NCBI GenBank assembly: GCA_021813555.1
Contig: JAKAKG010000116.1
Coordinates: 1 to 46,256, forward strand
DNA from: Acidobacteriota bacterium
Lineage (GTDB): Bacteria > Acidobacteriota > UBA4820 > DSQY01
Reading direction: 5' to 3'
DNA length: 46,256 nucleotides
Numbering within the stretch: the stretch's first letter is position 1; each line of letters opens with the position of its first letter. The translations under genes were made by a program, and so were the position numbers. The notes beneath the pieces were generated by a model. It made no database searches. It was not told where the DNA came from and saw nothing but the letters and a program-made list of their open reading frames with translations. Of the stretch, positions 1-7,440 are shown piece by piece.

Positions 1-147
1 TGGCTCCCCGCAATGGGGAAACGGCGGGAGAACCAAAGGCGCCAAAGGAGGGCCAAAGGCGCCTGGAGGGCGCGCCGATTTGGCGCACGCTGGAAAGGCG
101 CCACGCGCGCTGGCCTTGAGAATCAAGAGGTTGGCGGCGCCCTGGCG

Positions 148-163
148 TGGCATCGCTATTGCT
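148..163 (+). promoter_or_regulatory. Candidate sigma-54 (-24/-12) promoter of CK1
   Basis: TGGCAT, five bases, then TTGCT matches the sigma-54 consensus TGGCAC-N5-TTGCW, with the essential GG and GC at the correct spacing. The predicted start of transcription falls near base 174, about 15 bases before the ATG at 189. No activator site was identified upstream. Confidence 0.55.
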
Positions 164-188
164 TATATTTTCTTGGGGGTTAGGGTCC

Positions 189-998
189 ATGCCCATCATC
201 ACCATATCCCGGGGCTCATACTCTGGCGGGAAGGCGCTGGCCGAGTGCTTGGCCGGGCGCCTCGGGTACCGGCTGATCGACCGGGAAACGGTCATCGCCA
301 ACGCGGCGCTGTGCGGCGCTTCGGAGGAGAAGCTCCGCGGCGCCATCGTGGACCCGCCCGGGTTCTGGGACCATTTCAAAGAAGAAAAACGGCGCTACAT
401 GGTGCTGTTCCAGGCGTGCCTCGCCGAGGAGGCCCGCAAGGACGGCCTCATCTACCTGGGCAACGCGGGGCACCTTCTTCTGGGAGGCATAGCCCACGTG
501 CTTCGGGTGCGGGCCATCGCCCCCATGGCCAGCCGCCTGCGCATCGTTCAGGATGACCTTCACCTAAACCGCGAGGACGCGCTGGCGTACATCGAAAAGA
601 GAGACCAGGACAGGGCCAGGTGGACGCACTACCTCTACGGCGTGGATTGGAGCGACCCGGCCCTGTACGACCTCGTCATCAACCTGGAGCGGGCCACCGT
701 GGAGGAGGCGTGCGCGACGGTGACGGCCATGGCCAAGGAGCCCAGCTTCCAGGCCACCGCCGAGTCCTCGGACGCGATGGACAACCTGGCGCTTTGCAGC
801 CGCATCCACGCCATGCTCCTGAAGCACCCTGAAACGAAAGAGCTGCTGCTGGACGTGGAAGCCCATAAGGGATCCGTCGTGCTTCACGGCAAAGTCCGCA
901 ACCGCAAGCAATGGGACGAGGTGGAGGCGGTCGTCCGGCAGACGCCGGGCGTGGACCATCTCGCCATGGATGATCTCGTGCAGGTGCTGGATAGCTGA
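189..998 (+). CDS. Cytidylate kinase-like protein with C-terminal BON-like domain (CK1)
   Basis: A 269-residue protein that resembles the cytidylate-kinase-like P-loop family rather than true CMP kinase. The N-terminus ISRGSYSGGKALAE is a variant P-loop with its lysine kept. Further family landmarks are GNAGHLLL near the middle and DQDRARW before an LYG segment. The last 70 or so residues (VVLHGKVRNRKQW, TPGVDHL) look like a BON domain, a fold usually linked to membrane or ligand binding. The ATG at 189 is chosen over the ORF-track start at 147 because MPIITISRG aligns with paralogue CK4 (MAVVTISRG), which also has 269 residues, and because a purine-rich GGGGGTTAGGG precedes it. Substrate unknown. 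It is one of four paralogues in the window. Confidence 0.8.
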   Translation: MPIITISRGSYSGGKALAECLAGRLGYRLIDRETVIANAALCGASEEKLRGAIVDPPGFWDHFKEEKRRYMVLFQACLAEEARKDGLIYLGNAGHLLLGGIAHVLRVRAIAPMASRLRIVQDDLHLNREDALAYIEKRDQDRARWTHYLYGVDWSDPALYDLVINLERATVEEACATVTAMAKEPSFQATAESSDAMDNLALCSRIHAMLLKHPETKELLLDVEAHKGSVVLHGKVRNRKQWDEVEAVVRQTPGVDHLAMDDLVQVLDS

Positions 999-1051
999 CC
1001 GGGGCAACGCAAGGCGGCTTCACGTGTGATTGGCGACCGGGGGGTTGAGCC

Positions 1052-2527
1052 ATGGAAACGCCGCTGGGCATCGTTTCAAGCTCCACGCACTATCGCTGGT
1101 ACGTGCTCGGGACGGTGCTCATCGGGGCCTTCATGTCGGCCCTCGACGCGAGCATCGTCAACATCGCCCTGCCCGCCATCAACGTCAGCTATAACTCCCG
1201 GCTCGGCGTGGTGGAGTGGGTGTCCCTCTCCTACCTGCTCGCGCTCACCCTCATGCTGCCCGCCATGGGCCGTCTGGCCGACATGTTCGGGCGCAAGCCG
1301 CTCTACAACCTCGGCTTCGTGGTCTTCACCGTGGGATCCTACTTCTGCGGCTCCGCGCCCGGCATCGTGTCCCTCATCTTGTGGCGGGTGGTCCAGGCCA
1401 TGGGCGCGGCGCTCCTCCAGTCTAACAGCCTCGCGCTGATTACCCAGGTCTTCCCCGAGCGGGAGCGGGGGCGCGCCATAGGGATTCAGGGCGCGGTCCA
1501 GGCCGCCGCCATGTCCTTGGGGCCCTACCTGGGAGGCATGCTCGTCAAACACATCTCCTGCCAGGCCATCTTCTACGTGAACGTGCCCATCGGGATCGCG
1601 GGGACGATCGTGGCCCTGCTGGTGCTGCCCAAACCCGCGCCGCGCAAGGGCCCCGTGTCCATGGACTACGCCGGAGGCCTGGCCTTTTCGGTGGCCCTCG
1701 CCTCGCTCATGCTCGTGCTCACGCAGCTCACGGCCCACAACTGGGTTTCGGCCCACGCGGGCCTGCTCCTTTTCGTGGCCGCGGCCAGCTTCGTGGCCTT
1801 CTTCCTCATCGAACGGCGCACCGCCGAGCCATTCATCAAGCTGAGCCTCTTCAAGGAGCGGAACTTCACCATCGGCAACGTCTCGGGCATGCTCTCCTAC
1901 ATGGCCCTCTTCGCGCCCATGTTCCTGCTGCCCTTTTACCTTGAGAAGATTCTGAAGCTCGACCCGGAGAAGGCGGGCGTCCTCCTGACGCCCGTTCCCA
2001 TCGCCCTCTCCGTGGTCGCCCTTTTGAGCGGGTACTTCTCGGACAAGCTCGGCGTGCGGCTCTTCACCGTGGGCGGCATGGCGCTCACGGCGGTGAGCCT
2101 CTTCGCCTTGAGCACCCTCCACCACGATTCCACTCTTTTTGACGTGGTGTGGCGGCTCGCCCTCCTCGGCGTGAGCCTGGGGCTCTTCACGCCGCCCAAC
2201 AACCGCTCCGTCATGTGCGCCGCGCCGGAGGAGGATCTCAGCGTGGCCGGCGGGCTCCTCAACATGATGCGGAGCCTGGGCATGATGTGCGGCGTGGCCT
2301 TCGCCCAGATCATCTACAGCGTGGAGCTGCACGACCTTCTGGAGGTGGCGGCCCAGGATGCCGAGCCGGTCACCAAGCGGCTGCGCCACCACGACATGAT
2401 GATGAGCTTCGACAAGGTCTACTTCACCATGATCTTCGTGGCCCTCGTGGCGGCGGTCCTTTCCCTCGTGAAGGAGCGGGAAGAGCTGGCGGGCCGCAAG
2501 CACACCGACCTGCCCATGGAGTTCTAG
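1052..2527 (+). CDS. MFS transporter, DHA2 (EmrB/QacA-like) family
   Basis: A 491-residue integral membrane protein of the usual length for 14-helix drug:H+ antiporters. Family motif A is clear (GRLADMFGRK, after helix 2), and a motif-C-like GPYLGGM lies around residue 155. The N-terminus FMSALDASIVNIALP is the classic DHA2 first-helix signature. The gene starts 53 bases after CK1 behind GGGGGGTTGAG and is probably cotranscribed with it. Its TAG stop shares the palindrome CTAG with the stop of the convergent histidine kinase. The substrate cannot be told from sequence. Export of a toxic compound is the family role. Confidence 0.9.
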   Translation: METPLGIVSSSTHYRWYVLGTVLIGAFMSALDASIVNIALPAINVSYNSRLGVVEWVSLSYLLALTLMLPAMGRLADMFGRKPLYNLGFVVFTVGSYFCGSAPGIVSLILWRVVQAMGAALLQSNSLALITQVFPERERGRAIGIQGAVQAAAMSLGPYLGGMLVKHISCQAIFYVNVPIGIAGTIVALLVLPKPAPRKGPVSMDYAGGLAFSVALASLMLVLTQLTAHNWVSAHAGLLLFVAAASFVAFFLIERRTAEPFIKLSLFKERNFTIGNVSGMLSYMALFAPMFLLPFYLEKILKLDPEKAGVLLTPVPIALSVVALLSGYFSDKLGVRLFTVGGMALTAVSLFALSTLHHDSTLFDVVWRLALLGVSLGLFTPPNNRSVMCAAPEEDLSVAGGLLNMMRSLGMMCGVAFAQIIYSVELHDLLEVAAQDAEPVTKRLRHHDMMMSFDKVYFTMIFVALVAAVLSLVKEREELAGRKHTDLPMEF

Positions 2528-4050
2528 CAGGGGCGTTCGCCGAGGCCGGGGACCATGGCGGCGGGGAGGAGGACGGTGAAGGTGGTCCCCTCCTGGGGAG
2601 AGCTTTGGACGCGGATGTCGCCGCCGTGCTGGCGGACGATGCCGAGGCTGACAGAGAGGCCGAGGCCCGTGCCCTTGCCCTTGGATTTGGTGGTGAAGAA
2701 GGGGTCGAAGATGTAGGGCAGTACGTGGGGGGGGATGCCGTGGCCGTCGTCCGACACCCGCACGCTCACGTAGCCGGGATCTTCCTTGCCGCCGCCGGCG
2801 GAGATCCGCACGCTTCCGCCCTTCTGCACGGCGTCGAGGGCGTTGAGCAGGAGGTTCAGGAAGACCTGGCTGAGGGACTGCTTGTCTCCGTACACGGGGG
2901 GCAGGTTCTCGGGGATGTCCATGAGGATCTTGGCCCCCGTGAGCTTGATCTGGTTGGCGGCGAGCCCCGCCGTCCGGCGGAGGAGCTCGGCCATGTCCAG
3001 GCTCTCCGTCTCCATCTCGCCTTCGCGGGCGAAATCGAGGAGGTTCCTCACGATCTTCTGGGAGCGGCCCGCCTCGCCCACGAGGTCGTCCACCATCTCC
3101 AGGCGCTCCGCGTCGCTGAGGGTGGTGTAATCCTCCTTCAACATCTCGGCCGTGAGCATGATGTTGTTGATAGGATTGTTGAGTTCGTGCGCCACACCGG
3201 CGGTGAGGGTGCCCACGGCGCGGAGTTTGTGGGATTGAACCAGGATCTCCTGCCGGTGGGCCACCTCCCTCATCATGGTGTTGAGGGCCACGGCCAGATC
3301 TGAAAACTCATCCCTGTACTTTCTCGCGGGCGTGATGGGCGTGAAGTCGCCCGTGGCGATGCGCTGGGCCGTGGCCATGAGGCGGCTGAGGGGGCCGAGC
3401 ATCTGCCGCGCCAGAAAGTTCACGATGAAGGCCACCAGAAGCAGGAGGACGATGAGGAAGGCCACGGGCAGCCGCTTGAAAAGGGCGAGGGTCTGGTTGA
3501 CGCTGTTGCGCTCCTTCTGCGACAGCTCCATGGCGAAGGAGACCATCTGCGAGCCGTGGGCCCTCACCTCCACCTCCACGGCGGCCTGTTTGGCGGCCCG
3601 GTCCGCGGGGGCGTTCTTCTCCATCTCCACGAGGCTCTGGATCAGCGCCTCGTAGCGGTCCAGGTGGTCGCGCATGCGCCGCAGATCGGCGGCGGAGAGC
3701 ACCTTGAAGACCTCCGCCTCGGAGGAGCCCAGCAGTTTCCGCGCGTTGGCCACGTGCTCCTGCACGTCCTGAAGGTTCGTGCCGTAGAGAAAGTAGTTCT
3801 TCTCAAAGCGCCGTGCCTGCTGAATCTCAAGGGTGTAGCGGTCCGCCACCTCCAGGAACTTGAGGCGGACTTCGAGGCGGGAGAGCATGATCCAGGCGGC
3901 GGCGGTGACGGCGGCGGCGAGGAGGAAGAACGCCAAAAAACCCAGGGCGAGCCTCGCCCTGATGCCGAAGCTCGGCCGCTGCAAAAGGGCCTTTTCGGCG
4001 CTGCTCACCTCGCCCGGCTCGGGCGCACCCGTCAAGGATGGCTCCGCCAT
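2524..4050 (-). CDS. HAMP-domain sensor histidine kinase (HK1)
   Basis: About 508 residues. Two membrane segments (FLAFFLLAAAVTAAAWIML and LPVAFLIVLLLLVAFIVNFL) enclose a helical periplasmic sensor of about 150 residues. A HAMP linker follows, then a HisKA box with phospho-acceptor GVAHELNNP and an HATPase domain with its N box (NLLLNALDAV), DDGHGIPP and GKGTGLGLS. The ATG at 4050 is preferred because AAGGAG sits six bases upstream. The ORF-track start at 4149 runs into the preceding gene. It is the last gene of the minus-strand cluster. The single-domain regulator three genes upstream is the obvious candidate partner. The signal is unknown. Confidence 0.9.
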   Translation of the reverse strand: MAEPSLTGAPEPGEVSSAEKALLQRPSFGIRARLALGFLAFFLLAAAVTAAAWIMLSRLEVRLKFLEVADRYTLEIQQARRFEKNYFLYGTNLQDVQEHVANARKLLGSSEAEVFKVLSAADLRRMRDHLDRYEALIQSLVEMEKNAPADRAAKQAAVEVEVRAHGSQMVSFAMELSQKERNSVNQTLALFKRLPVAFLIVLLLLVAFIVNFLARQMLGPLSRLMATAQRIATGDFTPITPARKYRDEFSDLAVALNTMMREVAHRQEILVQSHKLRAVGTLTAGVAHELNNPINNIMLTAEMLKEDYTTLSDAERLEMVDDLVGEAGRSQKIVRNLLDFAREGEMETESLDMAELLRRTAGLAANQIKLTGAKILMDIPENLPPVYGDKQSLSQVFLNLLLNALDAVQKGGSVRISAGGGKEDPGYVSVRVSDDGHGIPPHVLPYIFDPFFTTKSKGKGTGLGLSVSLGIVRQHGGDIRVQSSPQEGTTFTVLLPAAMVPGLGERPC

Positions 4051-4060
4051 CATGAGCTCC

Positions 4061-4948
4061 TTACGGGCCGATGTCCGCGAAGCCGGAGTCTTTCTCCAGG
4101 ACCGCCGCGCGCTGCTTGAGGCGCGTGCTGGCCTTGCGGTAGCCCGCACCGCCGTAGATGACGAGCCAGACGCTCGCCAGGATGAGGGCGCCGTCGAAGA
4201 GGCTCCACCAGGAAAGGCCGAAGTACCTGAAGAGGCTGATGCCCAATGTCAGGAAGGCGAGGCCCGTGCGGACGAAGGCGAGGTAGGTCCGCCCCCACGC
4301 AAGGTCCGTCCGGTGCAGCGACAGCCGGGTACGCGTCTTGGCCCTGAGAGTGCGGTTCTCGGCCAGGTCGTTTCGTACTTGGGCCAGGTCCGTCCGCCGG
4401 ATGGAGAAGTCCGTTCGCTGCTCGGCCAGCTCGTTGCGCTTGGCGGCCATGTCCGTGCGGGCGGAGGACAAGCGCGTCCTGTTGTCGGCCATCTCCGTGC
4501 GCCGCTGGGCCTGGGCGGTGCGGTCCTCGGCGAGCCGGGTGCGCATCTGCGCCAGGTCCGTCCGCCCCTCCGCGAGGTGGGTGCGCCGCCGGGCCATGTC
4601 GGTCCGTCCCACGGCCAGGTCGGTCCGCTGGTTCGCCAGGGCCGTGCGCTCGCGGCCCAGCTCCGTCCGGATGTTGGCGAGTTCCGTGCTGCGCGTGGAC
4701 AGGCGCGTCTGCTCCCGCGTGAGGGCGGTCCGCTCCTGGGCCATGGCCGTCTGCTTTTCGGTGTGTTTGGCGGTGGACGAGGAAAAGGTCAGCAGGTTGC
4801 CGACCCCGTCGTCCATGTGCCGCGAGATCTCGTTGCCGGACTTGGCGAGATCGACCTGCGACTGCTCCGCGTCCACGGCCCTGGCGAGCAGGGATTCGAT
4901 CCGCTCGAGGGCCTCGCCCGGTTCTGCTCCGCTGCCTTCCCTGGCCAT
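4061..4948 (-). CDS. DUF202 membrane protein with about 23 heptad repeats
   Basis: 295 residues. Residues 1-65 are a charged helical region. From residue 73 to 227 the protein is a gapless 7-residue repeat of form R-T-x-L-A-x-x, with the arginine position recurring every 7 residues for 23 units. T at position 2 is replaced by N only twice. The last units (RTDLAWG, RTYLAFV, RTGLAFL) are the normal N-terminal signature of DUF202, and two membrane helices follow (about 226-245 and 251-268). The protein should be a long helical rod anchored in the inner membrane by its C-terminus. The start ATG has AGGAGG six bases upstream. It lies between CK2 and HK1 with small gaps, so it is probably in the same operon. 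Function unknown; a scaffold or sensor role is only a guess. Confidence 0.8.
   Translation of the reverse strand: MAREGSGAEPGEALERIESLLARAVDAEQSQVDLAKSGNEISRHMDDGVGNLLTFSSSTAKHTEKQTAMAQERTALTREQTRLSTRSTELANIRTELGRERTALANQRTDLAVGRTDMARRRTHLAEGRTDLAQMRTRLAEDRTAQAQRRTEMADNRTRLSSARTDMAAKRNELAEQRTDFSIRRTDLAQVRNDLAENRTLRAKTRTRLSLHRTDLAWGRTYLAFVRTGLAFLTLGISLFRYFGLSWWSLFDGALILASVWLVIYGGAGYRKASTRLKQRAAVLEKDSGFADIGP
4265..4753 (-). repeat. 21-bp in-frame tandem repeat coding RTxLAxx heptads
   Basis: The DNA encoding residues 66-228 of the DUF202 protein repeats every 21 bases. A GTCCGT- or GTGCGC-like core (plus strand) recurs in each unit, coding for the R-T or flanking residues. Units diverge at the DNA level while the protein pattern is kept, which suggests selection on the protein rather than very recent duplication. 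Confidence 0.85.
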
Positions 4949-4978
4949 GTGGGGCCTCCTACCCTTGGTTTCGATTCA

Positions 4979-5800
4979 TCAGGTGGTAAATTCCATGCTC
5001 GAAGGGCAGCCCGGCTCGTACTCCACGGCCGTCACCCCGGGCACAGCACTCACGATTTCCATGACCTCGGCGAGGGGGGCGTCCTCCAAATAGGGTCCCT
5101 CCAGCACCACGGCTCCTCCCCTGGCGCGGGCCCCCACTTCCAGCTCGTGGGTCCGGGGATCGCTCACCAGGGCCGCCTCCACGCGGGTGGCCAGGAACAG
5201 GTTCGCCATGGCCTCCATGGACTGGGGCGTGTGCTGGAACTCTTTCTCGCGCAGCGCGCCCACGATCATGTTGCAGATGGCGGGAACGGTGAGCCGGTCC
5301 AGGGAGAACCACGCGTCGTAGAGGTGCGGGTCCCTGATGTCGCACCCGTAGACGAACCGGGCCCAGCGGACCCGCTCCTCGTCCTCCTGGAGCACGGCCT
5401 CGCTCGCCTCCTCCTTGGACAGGTTGAGGCGCTTCATGGCGTTCTCCACCCGCCGCGCCTTGGTGGTCGTGATGCGGACCCTGAGGCAGCAGGAGAGGTT
5501 GGGCAGGAGCAGGTGGCCCGCGTGGCCGTGGTAGACCACGTTGCCCTCGCGCACGAACTCCAGCAGGGCCGACCGCATGAGGATCAGGTAAGACCGGCGC
5601 AGCCGGCTGAACTGCTCGTAGGCGCGGGTGGCGTGGTTCAGGCCGTCCACAACCTTCTTGGCCAGCTCCCCGCCCTGGGCATCAACCACCGCCACCAGGT
5701 CTTCACGGGAGACGGGGCGGAGGCTGAGCTGCTCGGAGAGGCACGCGGCCAGGTCGCGCCCTCCCGACATGGTTCCGCGTGAGATCAAGACGACTGCCAT
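4979..5800 (-). CDS. Cytidylate kinase-like/BON protein (CK2), altered P-loop
   Basis: 273 residues, paralogous to CK1 along its length. The N-terminus SRGTMSGGRDLAA replaces the P-loop lysine with arginine. The middle motif is HGHAGHLLL, and DEERVRW replaces DQDRARW. A BON-like C-terminal domain (AVVLEG, VPGVTAVEY) is kept. The start ATG follows AGGTGA at good spacing. It lies 56 bases after the receiver gene and 30 bases before the DUF202 gene. The weakened nucleotide site suggests a regulatory or binding role rather than catalysis, but this is inference. Confidence 0.75.
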   Translation of the reverse strand: MAVVLISRGTMSGGRDLAACLSEQLSLRPVSREDLVAVVDAQGGELAKKVVDGLNHATRAYEQFSRLRRSYLILMRSALLEFVREGNVVYHGHAGHLLLPNLSCCLRVRITTTKARRVENAMKRLNLSKEEASEAVLQEDEERVRWARFVYGCDIRDPHLYDAWFSLDRLTVPAICNMIVGALREKEFQHTPQSMEAMANLFLATRVEAALVSDPRTHELEVGARARGGAVVLEGPYLEDAPLAEVMEIVSAVPGVTAVEYEPGCPSSMEFTT

Positions 5801-5856
5801 GGGTCACCTGATGCCCGAAGGGGCCGGGGGCGGCGCCGCGCCGCGCGGTTCGCTCT

Positions 5857-6270
5857 TCAAGGGACGTCGGGCACCGCCGCGTGGGCGACGCCGTGGAAGC
5901 CCAGGGAGTCGGCGGCCTTGGCGATGACGTCCCGAAGCTCCTGGGGTTTGAAGGGCTTGGCGATGAAATCGAAGGCGCCCTTGGCCTCCGCCTCCCGGGC
6001 CATTTCCACGGTGGCGTAGCCGGTGATCATGATGACCCGGGTCTCCGGGTTGCGCTCCATGACCCGCTCCAGGACCTCGATGCCGTCCATGTCGTCCATG
6101 CGGATGTCCGTCACGACGATGTGGAAGGCCTTCTCCTTGAGGCGCTCCAGCGCGGGCCCGGGGGCCTCGAAAATCTCCACGTCGCATCCGATCTTGGCGA
6201 GGGCGGGCTGCAAGCGCCTGCCCACGATGGGCTCGTCGTCGAGCACCAGTACGCTCAGTCTCTCGTCCAT
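5857..6270 (-). CDS. Single-domain response regulator (receiver only)
   Basis: 137 residues comprising one receiver domain. The acidic pair is in LVLDDE, the phospho-acceptor aspartate in VVTDIRMDDMDG, the conserved T in MITGY and the lysine in AKPFKP. There is no DNA-binding or enzymatic output domain, so it must act through protein contacts, as CheY or Spo0F do. AAGGAGAG precedes the ATG by about six bases. HK1, downstream in the same run, is the likely kinase. Confidence 0.9.
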   Translation of the reverse strand: MDERLSVLVLDDEPIVGRRLQPALAKIGCDVEIFEAPGPALERLKEKAFHIVVTDIRMDDMDGIEVLERVMERNPETRVIMITGYATVEMAREAEAKGAFDFIAKPFKPQELRDVIAKAADSLGFHGVAHAAVPDVP

Positions 6271-6284
6271 GTGCGCTCTCCTTG

Positions 6285-6307
6285 GGAGGCGCCCTTTCGG
6301 GGCCTCC
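6285..6307 (-). other. GC-rich hairpin between permease 1 and the receiver gene
   Basis: GGAGGC pairs with GCCTCC around a short inner stem and a CTTTC loop, just after the permease stop codon. No T-run follows on the minus strand, so it may be a processing or attenuation site rather than a full terminator. Confidence 0.35.
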
Positions 6308-7419
6308 TACGGCTCTCCGGCGGTGGTCCTGACGAGCAGCGTGGCGTGGACCCTCCGCCGCTCCAGGGTGGCCTTCACCACGTGATAAAGCACCAGCGCC
6401 GCGCCTCCGATGCCCGCCGCGAACAAGATGGCGGTGCTTCCCCCCTTGAGCCAGGGGACCCACGCCTCGCTGAAATTCAGTTTGCCCATCTCCCGCAGGT
6501 ACACGGGCACGGCCACGGCCCGGCTCAGCACGGCCAGGAGGATGATGCTGCTCGACACCATCCTCACCAGGACCTCCTTGACCACCTTCGTGCCGTAGGC
6601 CCCGATGTAGACCCCCAGGAGGGAGCCGATGAGGAGGAGGCAGGAGAGGCGCAGGTCCACGAAGCCCTGGTAGGCGTAGCTGATGGCGCCCCAGGCGCCG
6701 CCGAACATGGCCATGAAGAGCTCGCTCCCCGTGGCCACGGTCGTGGGAACCCCGAAGAGGTAGATCATGGCCGGAACGCCCACGAAGCCTCCGATGGCCA
6801 CGGTGCCGTCCAGGTAGCCCACCAGGAGCCCCAGGCCCAGGACGAGCCAGAGGGACACCCGCACGTCCGCCACGGGGAAGTGCACGTAGGGAGGGAGGGG
6901 CAGCTTGGAGAAGAAGTTGGCCAGCTTCATGGAAGGCCCCGCGCCTTCCTTGGAATCGGGGCTGCGGAAGGCGTCCCGCAGCATGAAGGCGCCCACCAGG
7001 GTGAGGACGCCGATGAACACGACGCTGATGTACAGGTTGGACACGGCCCCGCTTCCCGAGCCTTCGCCGTGCCCCTCTCCTCCGCCGCCGAGATTGAAGA
7101 GCTTGCTGTTGATCCAGACGGCGAGCTGGACGCCCGCCAGCGCCGTCACGAGGAGGAAGATGGAGAGTTTCTTGTCCACGTTGCCCAGGCCCGCGTGCCG
7201 CTTGGCGCCCATCATGTTGTTGCCAAAGCGGTGCGCCATGTTGCTGCCCACGGCCACGACGCCGGGGACGCGGAGGTTCATCATGCCGGGCGTCATGATG
7301 AAGGCCGCCCCGCTTCCCGTGAACCCGCTGAGGATGCCTCCCACGAGGCCCAGCAGGACCAGGGCCAGGGCGTTGCCCCAGGTGAGCTGGATGAAGATGC
7401 CGCCGATCAAATGAGACAT
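6307..7419 (-). CDS. TauE/SafE family permease 1 (sulfite-exporter type)
   Basis: 370 residues with about eight to nine membrane helices in the two-fold internal repeat typical of TauE/SafE. The two repeat signatures are GGILSGFTGSGAAFIMTPGM near the N-terminus and GYLDGTVAIGGFVGVPAMI in the second half. A loop of roughly 60 residues, rich in Gly and Ser, lies between helices in the first half. Family members export sulfite, sulfoacetate or other organosulfonates, or move sulfur anions. Next to dsr genes, sulfite or thiosulfate is the natural guess. It sits 21 bases downstream of CK3 and ahead of the receiver gene. Confidence 0.85.
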   Translation of the reverse strand: MSHLIGGIFIQLTWGNALALVLLGLVGGILSGFTGSGAAFIMTPGMMNLRVPGVVAVGSNMAHRFGNNMMGAKRHAGLGNVDKKLSIFLLVTALAGVQLAVWINSKLFNLGGGGEGHGEGSGSGAVSNLYISVVFIGVLTLVGAFMLRDAFRSPDSKEGAGPSMKLANFFSKLPLPPYVHFPVADVRVSLWLVLGLGLLVGYLDGTVAIGGFVGVPAMIYLFGVPTTVATGSELFMAMFGGAWGAISYAYQGFVDLRLSCLLLIGSLLGVYIGAYGTKVVKEVLVRMVSSSIILLAVLSRAVAVPVYLREMGKLNFSEAWVPWLKGGSTAILFAAGIGGAALVLYHVVKATLERRRVHATLLVRTTAGEP

Positions 7420-7440
7420 GGTTCTCTCCCCCCCATCCCG

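Noticed and set aside
4265-4753. CRISPR-like periodic repeat
   Set aside because: The period is 21 bases without spacers, in frame, and explained by the protein heptads.
3860-5782. 640-residue plus-strand ORF
   Set aside because: Antisense to HK1, the DUF202 protein and CK2. Its repeats are the complement of the heptad-coding DNA.
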